Origin: Pleurotus djamor
Lineage: Eukaryota; Basidiomycota; Agaricomycetes; Agaricales; Pleurotaceae
DNA: 17,115 bases
Reading direction: 5' to 3'
Assembly (NCBI GenBank): GCA_029747585.1
Contig: JAPEVF010000942.1
Coordinates: 1 to 17,115 of the forward strand
Shown: piece after piece, positions 10,508 through 17,115 of the stretch
Layout of the letters: every line of letters starts with the position of its first letter
Numbering within the stretch: position 1 is the first letter of the stretch
Program-made: the position numbers and the translations under genes
Notes under the pieces: model-generated
Seen by the model: the letters and a program-made list of their open reading frames with translations, nothing else
What the model was told of the DNA's origin: nothing
Database searches by the model: none

Positions 10508-10529
10508 CACTGTGAACGGTCTAACAGTG
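10508..10529 (-). repeat. Short inverted repeat in the MBP1 leader region
   Basis: CACTGT and ACAGTG form six-base arms around a ten-base loop, 31-52 bp upstream of the MBP1 ATG. In the mRNA it could fold as a weak hairpin. The arms are short, so chance is a fair explanation. Confidence 0.35.
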
Positions 10530-10602
10530 CACTGAGGTCGGTGCGAGCAACTTCCTTGACAGCGGGCTCAAGGTGAGAGGTACTTCCGACGATGACCACA
10601 AG

Positions 10603-10608
10603 ACGCGT
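10603..10608. promoter_or_regulatory. ACGCGT (MCB) element upstream of MBP1
   Basis: This is a perfect match to the hexamer bound by Mbp1-type APSES factors, 126 bp upstream of the MBP1 start, so autoregulation is possible. The hexamer also occurs by my reading at about six other places in the window, most inside coding sequence, so one copy is weak evidence. Confidence 0.35.
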
Positions 10609-10688
10609 GCCATAACACGGACAAATATCACCTGTGATGACATCTCGCTCCTATTCCACTCTCCTAAGAGGAATTCACAACAAATCAT

Positions 10689-10860
10689 CGTGAATCATCG
10701 TGAATCACCGTGATTCCCTGTGAACTCCCGTGAAAAAATCCTTCTTTCATGGTGAACAGCTGTGAACAACTATGAACAAGCCTTTATTCATCGTGAATCA
10801 TTGTGAACCGTCGTGAAACGTCATGAACGGATCCATGAACCCTTCACGGTGGTTCACGAA
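10689..10860. repeat. Degenerate 10-bp tandem array (TGAA core) with turn-length spacing
   Basis: TGAA/TGAT cores start at 10691, 10701, 10711, 10721, 10731, then 10753, 10763, 10773, then 10794, 10804, 10814, 10824, and finally 10836. The best-preserved unit is TGAATCATCG. Units are exactly 10 bp apart inside three blocks, and the gaps between blocks (22 and 21 bp) are about two units. Two inverted copies (TTCACG at 10843 and 10853) close the array. It lies between MBP1 (start 10477) and the 3' end of the ferroportin gene (11129). It could be a decayed minisatellite, subterminal repeats of a lost mobile element, or a phased protein-binding array. Confidence 0.75.
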
Positions 10861-11128
10861 GAATGTCGAGGTACGTATGTCTTTCTCAGTGATCCCAAAT
10901 CAAGATCGAGGGGCTAGGGAGCACGCTAAGGAGCTATGGTTCATATATGGTGTCGATAAGCCCGCGATAGAGTACTTCAAGGGCAAGGAAAGAAATGAAG
11001 CTCCTGAACTCATTTCAAACTGGTTACTTTTTATGTAAGTGCGTTCCTCGCGTAAAAAAGCTAGCTCCCCATAATTGTGTGGAAACGATTGCCTGCTTCC
11101 TGCGCAGAAATATATTCTGGGAAGCCCC
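10861..11128. other. Intergenic remainder downstream of the ferroportin gene
   Basis: A 71-codon open frame (10823-11038, plus) starts inside the repeat array and has no recognisable domain. A good donor-like GTACGTATGT occurs at about 10871. The frame could be chance or a fragment of a decayed element. Nothing else is seen. Confidence 0.4.
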
Positions 11129-12833
11129 CTAAATCACTTCCTCATAGCCCCTCCTTCTCCTGGGCTCTATGCACTTGGAAAAGTGGAGGAGATGCCCCCT
11201 TCGCATCCGCACAAAAACGGCATACTGAACGCTCGCTAGAAAAACGGAGATGCAGCTGATCAGAACTGGCCATCTGAAATCATTTGGACGAGAAAATATA
11301 ATCGTCGTAACGTATGCACAGAGCTCNAAAAACGTTTTGCCACGACGCCTCCACGGAGGAAAACGAGCCACGTAGGCCAGTCTGTACTTCCTGGGCCATC
11401 ATTCAGTATACGGGCCGAACGTGAGACAAAGCGGACAGCACACCTCCTGGATAATAATCTGAGTAGAAAGGTCGAAACCCCATAATCCAACCCTGCTTAG
11501 GATGGACCCAATAACCAGCGCCGCTGCCGATATATTGGGTTGCCTAACCGTCCAGAAAATCGACGCCCCAATCGCGAGGCAGGTAAGCTGCCAGTTAATA
11601 AACCATATGCCTGCTCGGATGGGCCCGATAGAGGACATGACTTTTGGGGCAATCCAAGTCGCTGAGAGCTCAAACGCAACGGACACAAGGCGAACAACAC
11701 CGATTTGCGCAGGATTGTATCCCGTAGAGAGGAGGTAGGTGATCATTTGTCCGGAAAGGTTCAAGACGGTGAGGTAAAGGAGTGAGCCGGCAAAGGAGGG
11801 AAGGAAGGCCCGATGTCTGAAGTAGTCACGCGTTGCCTCCAAATTTTTGCGGAGGTAGCTTGAAGATGGTTCAGCAATTAGATCGAGGGCTGGTGTGTCT
11901 GAAGGTCGTGCGAGTTCCGGAACACAATTGTACACCTGCAAAGGCAGTCAGCACAGATTTACACATCTTCGAGAAAACCGCTTACCTGTGCAATGGAGTA
12001 ATATTCAACTGAAATAGAGGCCAGATTCATCGTTAAATTGATGAGAATCGACGTTTTAGTGGATATCCCGTCGAGCATGGCGATGAAGAACGGCCCAGCC
12101 AGTTTGCAGAATAGGTCGATCCGCCGCATTTGCGAGTTTAGAGCTTTCGAAAATGGTCTCAGCAAGATGCGTATTGAGTTGAGCAGGTAACGTATTTACT
12201 TCGGAGGGTAAAGTCATCGTTTCCTGCAATGATGATGACCTATTCAAGGTATATTAGTCACGACAAGGCCTATGTCAGCATGGAATCAATCATACCCAAT
12301 CCCGTTCCACGGAAACGAGGTTCATGATTGCCGCAAGCTTCTCCACGCAGGCAAGGAGCGCCAGGACGCTCAGGACAGCGGGTTTGTGGCCTGAGATCCC
12401 GCGCCATTCGATAGCAAGAAGGTAGAAAAGGACACAGGAAATGGCAACAGCTATCCTCTGAACAACTGTGAAACGACGGCCAGCGTCAGTCTAGACCGTT
12501 GCTAGTAAAATGACCACACGAACCGATCGACAATCGTACGACTCGCAGACGATTTCCCGTATCTATGTATCGGCCCACCGCGGGCGATAGAACAACGGCG
12601 CTGAAGCTGCGTGCGAGGGCGTAGATAGACAGCGGCAGCAAGCTCCCAGGGAAAATTGTGGCCAGGTAGAGAACGGTGCCGAACTCAAAGACTCTGGTAT
12701 TCCATGTCGAAAGGAAATGGGAGATAAACAGACGTTGCTTTGTGCTGGATGCAAGTTGTCCATTGGGATTCGATTGAAGAGCAGATAGCTCTGTGGAGGG
12801 TTCATCACGAGGACCAGATATTTCACTGGCCAT
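11129..12833 (-). CDS. Ferroportin-like iron exporter (SLC40 / IREG family)
   Basis: This is a multi-pass major-facilitator-type transporter that in animals and plants exports Fe2+ (and related metals); the fungal substrate and membrane are inferred. Exons 12833-12524, 12465-12296, 12239-12200, 12143-11986, 11935-11444 and 11390-11129 give 476 aa if N11327 is counted as no base. Family marks in order: FISHFLSTWNTRVFEFGTVL (TM1), GRYIDTGNRLRVVRLSIVVQ, MNLVSVERDWVIIIAG, TLRTLNSQMRRIDLFCKLAG, YNPAQIGVVRLVSVAFELSA and STQIIIQEEVQTGLRGSFSS with VEASWQNVFEL. The SVERDW, MRRID and QE-RG-F motifs match the human protein's conserved loops. The length is close to the family norm and there is no signal peptide. 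A central Ser-rich loop (RPSDTPALDLIAEPSSSYL) separates the two halves. The ATG at 12833 is the first in frame. It is transcribed divergently from CDC14. Confidence 0.93.
11327..11327. other. Ambiguous base that breaks the ferroportin reading frame
   Basis: N sits beside a run of five A. Counting it as zero bases joins SWQNVF to ELCAYVTTIIFSRPNDFRWP, the family-matching continuation, and makes the last exon 261 nt, an exact codon multiple. Confidence 0.85.
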
Positions 12834-13218
12834 TTGGGATGGTGTTGGTATGGTTCAAAAGACACTCTGGGTTGGCCTTGGGTTGGCCCTATGCACCCAG
12901 CATCTGAGACTGGCAGGGTACTCGCGCCATATTTACTTTGATTTTCCCTGACACGTTTTTGCTTATCTCTCTAGCAAGATTCCTGCCGTGAGTTCAGTGG
13001 GAGAGCATCAAGCTCAGGCCGGATTCCAATATGCGATCGGCGGTCCGAAATGTCATTTAGGAGAGTTTGTCTGTGCTTGGTGGTGTCGTGATCACGTGCC
13101 AAATTTACCTTTCCACGCAGCTCAGTTTGGAGAGGCTCGCGCCTTGAGCTACAACCACGACCACGTTCAGAGCCAATCCGCCACCCGCGATTCCTCCTTC
13201 TCCTCCTTCCACATAGTA
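12834..13218. promoter_or_regulatory. Divergent promoter between ferroportin and CDC14 genes
   Basis: The 385-bp gap separates two start codons facing away from each other. It contains a palindromic CACGTG at 13093-13098, within GTGATCACGTGCC. An AT-rich stretch at about 12927-12952 lies near the ferroportin side. No TATA consensus is convincing on either side. Confidence 0.6.
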
Positions 13219-15428
13219 ATGGCGCCCAAGTGCGAGCCATTATGTCAATTCAGCGACAGGCGCGTCCTACTTTCTTCGTCCCCATACGCATCGGCTAACT
13301 TTCATTATAATCCTTCTCCAGGCTCTACTTCACCACCTTCCCATATCCCGCACCGAGCCCTCAGGTTCTTAATCGACTATCTGCAGAACCAGGGAATCAG
13401 CCACGCGTTCGATCTCGTCCGAGAGCTGGGCCATCAAGCACACCCGACGACGATGCCATTTACTACTATTTTTCAATCGACAACCAGCTGCTCTACCTCT
13501 CTTTCTTTCAGGACTGGGGCCCACTAAACTTGGCAATGGTGTACAAAGCGTGCATCCTAATTCACGAACTCCTCGAGGTGCATTACACCTGTCTCCCCTG
13601 TGCCTCATGCCACTCACGTGTACTTGTGTCATTAGGATGCTGAACTCAAGTCACATCGACTCGTACTCTACTCATCAAATGACCCAAGGAGAAAGGCTAA
13701 CGCCGCTCTTTTGATGGCTCTCTTCGTTGTATGACTCTTCTTTGCTCACTCTCACACGACCACTCAATGCCCGACTGTCACAGATGATTGTGCAAAGACG
13801 CGCCCCCTGGGAAGCATTCCAACCCATCGCTGAGCTCGAATTTATGCCTTTTCGTGACGCTGGACGCGGACCCTCGGACTTTAATCTCAACATCCAAGAT
13901 TGCTTATGGGGGATATGGAAAGCGATGCAGAATGGACTATGCGACATGAATGAATTCAGCGTGGAGGACTATGAATACTATGAGAAGGTGGAGAATGGAG
14001 ATTGGAATTGGCTCACCCCCAATTTCATTGCGTTCGCATCACCCGTCGATCCAAATTGGATACAGCGGGAGAAGGAGGCCAAAGCACCCATATCCTCCGC
14101 CAGCAACTCGTCTGCTCGGTCCCTGACGTCGTCCCTTTCAAGTAGCACCAACGGTCGACTAGCACTACAACGCAAGCTTCCGGTCCCGTTCTTAAATTGC
14201 TTGGAATACTTTGAAAAGCGCAATATCAAGCTCGTGATCCGACTCAATACGGAGCTCTATGACCGAAATACGTTTATCGAGCGTGGTATCGACCACATGG
14301 AATTGTATTTTGATGATGGGACGAATCCGACAGACGAAATTGTGCGAAAGTTCATTGACACGGTAGACAAGGTCATCGAAGATGGTGGTGCCGTGGCCGT
14401 TCACGTGAGTACTACTCTCTTTACCCCCGCTTTACAGTCAACAAACCACTGTCCGTGTTTAGTGCAAGGCCGGCCTTGGGAGAACGGGGACCCTCATAGG
14501 CGCCTACCTGATCTGGAAGTATGGATTTACGGCCAACGAAGCGATCGCGTTCATGCGGATTGTAAGGCCGGGTAGTGTCGTTGGCCCTCAACAACAGTAT
14601 ATGTACCTGAAGCAATTAGAGTGGACAAAGTGGGCTGCGATCGATGAAATAAAGCGACAACAGGTCGCTGCTGCTCTCGAAACCACCACGCTTGTCACCC
14701 CGGCTACACCACCAGCCGAGACATATGACGACACCGTGGCAACCAAGGCGCATCCTCTACCGCCAGTTACGCCGAGCCGCCATGTCGCCGAGGCCACTGC
14801 AAAGGCAAAGGCCATTCTCCCTCCTGGTCAACCCAGAAAGTCTCCGGCTCGACGAGCCTACGAGTCCGACGAGGAGAGGGAGAACGACGAAATGGAAGAT
14901 GTTCTTCCCGCCCTAAATGTTGCCCCTCCTCCTAGACGAAAGTCGACTCGCGTTGTTCGAGCTGGAACGTTTTCCGAACAAAAGCCTGCCCGTGTGACGC
15001 GATCCACGGCGGCTTCTGCTGGTGTACGAAAACCCACGAACGGTGCGAATGCTTCACCCACCAAGGATGCTGGACCGGGGCCGAACAAGATTCCTCGACT
15101 TGCCGGCACACGGTCTACGGCCGCTGCGAAAGCGGCTGCGGCGGCAGCAGCTCCGGCGAATACACGACCAAGGAGAAATCCAGCGCCGCAGCCACCATCA
15201 CGCTTGCCGACTTTGGTGCCTTCGAAGAGACCGCATCATGCATCTACGTTGAGCGATATGTCCAGTGTCAGCTCAACGCTGCAGCGTACGGATTCGGCTA
15301 AGTCAGATGCTTGGGTGACCAACAATGCATCTGCTGTTGTGGTTCCCGGGAACAAAACGAATGGCCCCAACCTACGGAGTGTCAGACGTAGACGAAGTAG
15401 CTTTAGTGCTGCTGACGTCGTTGCTTAG
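13219..15428 (+). CDS. CDC14: Cdc14 dual-specificity protein phosphatase
   Basis: This is a protein phosphatase that reverses Cdk phosphorylation and drives mitotic exit and cytokinesis; in fungi it is held in the nucleolus and spindle poles (family knowledge). Exons 13219-13259, 13322-13577, 13636-13728, 13784-14404 and 14463-15428 close in phase to give 658 aa. The N-terminal DSPn domain has [55 protein letters not shown] and [14 protein letters not shown], then [19 protein letters not shown] and [19 protein letters not shown]. The catalytic half has [20 protein letters not shown] (general-acid loop, about residues 303-315) and the P-loop [10 protein letters not shown] with nucleophile Cys338. 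The tail (about 400-658) is Arg/Ala/Pro-rich and disordered, with S/T-P-x-K/R sites (TPSR, SPAR, SPTK). The first intron appears to use a GC donor. The ATG at 13219 is the only one that leads into FSDRLYF. Confidence 0.93.
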
Positions 15429-15739
15429 ATTCATTTTCTCTGTGAGAATTTTTTACATGTTACTGGCTTAGCGTTCTATCTCTCCATCCATATTCGTTGT
15501 CCATATTCAGACCGGCATCCTCGCACTTTCCCCAACTCCCCATCCATCCAATGAATATATATAATATTTAAAACACTCCCTCGGCTCTCGCTTTCCTTGA
15601 GATGGAAACGCTCTCTGGATTGTTCACTATCTAAGTACATATGTACGTGTTCACTGTTTGTAACTTGCAAAACGTATGCGCGACAATGCCCGTATGTGAT
15701 TTACTTTACTTATCGTCTACTAGTACAAACGATGCTTCA
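15429..15739. other. Convergent 3' region between CDC14 and HEM12
   Basis: These 311 bp lie between two stop codons. An A/T-rich segment (ATATATATAATATTTAAAA, about 15554-15572) suits 3' end formation of either mRNA. Short open frames here have no recognisable content, and no RNA gene is seen. Confidence 0.6.
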
Positions 15740-16999
15740 TTACTTGGAGTATTTGTGTACGCACTCCAAGAACCATCTCAAGTCCTCTGGATCGACACCT
15801 GGCGTGATTCCATGACCCAAATTACAGATCCAACCTTTCGTGCCTCTGTCTTTCCTGAACGCGTTGCACATCCTCTTCACAGCAGTTTCAATGGCGTCCT
15901 TGCCTCCGTAAAGAACGTTCGGGTCCATGTTTCCTTGCAAGGCGACCTTATCACCAACCAATCGCCTGGCTTCAACGGGATCGATACACCAATCAATGCC
16001 GAGGACGTCGTAACCTCCCTTGTCCGCAAGAAGAGGAAGAGCATGGTTAGCCCCCTTGGCGAATAGAATGAGANGGGGGGACCGGTATGCTTTGTTCTTT
16101 TAGCTTTTGGCGAACTCCCAACGAGATGGCTTGTAATGAAGGCAAAGAAAATTGATCGAAGTCGTAAGGGGAGAGTTCGCCTGCCCATGAATCGAAGACT
16201 TGGAGTAACTATCATGGATACCGTAAGTCAATGGAGAACAAGAATGAAGGAAAGTGAACGGATAACGTACCTGAGCTCCAGCTTTAACTTGGCCGACCAA
16301 GTATTCTACGCAGACATCGGCTATCCGGAGTAGAAGGGCTTTGGATTCCTCAGGATACTTGAATATCCATGTTTTGGCTTTTTGGAAGGTTTTAGATCCT
16401 CCGCCCTCGACCATGTAGGCAAAGAGGGTCCATGGGGCGCCACAGAACCCGATGAGCGGGACCTCTCCATTGAGAGCATGTCTCGTCATCGTAATCGCCC
16501 TAAAAACGTATCCTAGTTCCTTCTCAACATCCACAGTAGGTGAAAGTTTGGCGATATCTTCGGGTGTGTTCAGAGGATCGGGAAAATGAGGGCCTGGGTT
16601 CATGAGCACCTCCATCCCCATGGCCTGTGGGACGACGAGGATATCACTGAATATTATCGAAGCATCCAGTAAACCAGAATACCGCCGGATAGGTTGGTGT
16701 GTGACCTCCGTGGCCAACTCGGGTGTCCGACAAATTTCGAAGAATTCATGGGAAGCACGGACTTCACGAAATTCTGGCATAGAGTTAAGACTTGGTTACG
16801 GGGCGTTGGGAGGGCCATTCGGACGTACCAGGTAGGTACCTGCCTGCTTGGCGCATTACCCACACTGGAGCATGCTCAGTTACTTCCCCTGCGACAATAC
16901 ACTAATCTTATTAAGACGGGCATCAGAGACGGCAACAGACTAACCACGAGCGGCCCGTAGTATAAGGTCATTCTTGAGGGTAGGGAATCCCGTCTCCAT
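15740..16999 (-). CDS. HEM12: Uroporphyrinogen decarboxylase (heme biosynthesis)
   Basis: This enzyme decarboxylates the four acetate side chains of uroporphyrinogen III to coproporphyrinogen III in the cytosol. Exons 16999-16945, 16888-16829, 16773-16271 and 16208-15740 give 361 aa, the usual length, if N16074 is counted as no base. Motifs: [16 protein letters not shown], signature 1 [38 protein letters not shown] (substrate-binding Asp), signature 2 [19 protein letters not shown] (active-site Tyr), [31 protein letters not shown] and [15 protein letters not shown] (conserved His). I chose the ATG at 16999 because fungal relatives begin just before this block. The frame stays open to an ATG at 17101, which would add 34 residues, but that ATG lies inside a good intron donor (GTATGT), so the leader is probably spliced. 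The 5' end may extend past the window. Confidence 0.94.
16074..16074. other. Ambiguous base that breaks the HEM12 reading frame
   Basis: N precedes a run of six G, the same context as N9534. Counting it as zero bases joins [10 protein letters not shown] to [20 protein letters not shown] and makes the last exon 468 nt, an exact codon multiple. Confidence 0.85.
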
Positions 17000-17017
17000 T
17001 TCAGCAAGATGCTCTGG

Positions 17018-17103
17018 GATATCCTGGACGACGGTGGGTGGAGTTGGTTCAGAGCGGGCGGTAAGAAAGGCAGAGATTCGAGAGAAGAGTGAGGGAAACA
17101 TAC
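17018..17103 (-). other. Probable leader intron of HEM12
   Basis: A GTATGT donor at 17103 and an acceptor ending GTCCAG near 17024 would remove about 80 nt from the leader, leaving the start at 16999. It contains no stop in the HEM12 frame. Exact ends are approximate and transcript evidence is needed. Confidence 0.5.
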
Positions 17104-17115
17104 TACGTGGATTCA

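Larger units (their letters stand above)
10478..10670. promoter_or_regulatory. 5' leader and proximal promoter of MBP1
   Basis: The region contains a possible leader hairpin (10508-10529) and one ACGCGT element at 10603-10608. No TATA consensus was found. No ORF of interest is present. Confidence 0.4.

Noticed and set aside
10823..11038. 71-codon frame starting in the decamer array as a small gene or transposase fragment
   Set aside because: No domain is recognised and the start lies inside the repeat; it is kept only as a note in the intergenic entry.
12988..13527. 179-codon open frame on the plus strand over the CDC14 5' end
   Set aside because: It covers exon 1 in frame but then reads through intron 1 and out of frame across exon 2; the conserved Cdc14 sequence is in the other frame after 13322.
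1..17115. CRISPR array, biosynthetic cluster, integrated virus or a new defence system
   Set aside because: The genes are ordinary eukaryotic housekeeping genes. No spaced identical repeats, clustered tailoring enzymes or viral genes are present.

Overview
The window looks like nuclear DNA from a mushroom-forming basidiomycete (Agaricomycetes). Genes are dense and lie on both strands. Nearly every gene is split by short introns (about 50-69 nt) with GT donors, AG acceptors and codon phases that rejoin conserved protein families. The MBP1 and CDC14 proteins read as the basidiomycete type. The genus cannot be told from the sequence alone. A few isolated N characters point to a draft assembly.

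Layout, left to right. (1) 1-816, minus: 5' part of a berberine-bridge-type FAD oxidoreductase, cut by the window edge. (2) 817-3470: about 2.6 kb with no gene I can support, holding two promoters, one clear 25-bp imperfect palindrome and a low-quality N patch. (3) 3471-4429, plus: a five-exon gene for a 241-aa Tyr/Ser/Arg-rich protein with a conserved C-terminal domain. (4) 4717-6341, minus: equilibrative nucleoside transporter. (5) 6492-7772, minus: mitochondrial ribosomal protein uL24m. (6) 8009-10477, minus: APSES/ankyrin cell-cycle transcription factor of the Mbp1 type. (7) 10478-11128: intergenic, with a striking helically spaced TGAA-decamer array. (8) 11129-12833, minus: ferroportin-like iron exporter. 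(9) 12834-13218: divergent promoter. (10) 13219-15428, plus: Cdc14 phosphatase. (11) 15740-16999 (or 17101), minus: uroporphyrinogen decarboxylase.

All seven complete genes could be reconstructed exon by exon with every splice phase closing. In three of them (MBP1, ferroportin, HEM12) the frame closes only if a single N beside a homopolymer is counted as zero bases. These are therefore almost certainly assembly errors and not broken genes. Functionally the window is a housekeeping neighbourhood: cell-cycle control (Mbp1-type factor, Cdc14), iron and heme (ferroportin, uroporphyrinogen decarboxylase), mitochondrial translation (uL24m) and nucleoside transport. I see no operon logic and no evidence for a new multi-gene system. 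The best leads are the decamer array, an apparent GC-AG intron in CDC14, a 14-nt microexon in the oxidoreductase and an alternative presequence-like N-terminus for the heme enzyme.
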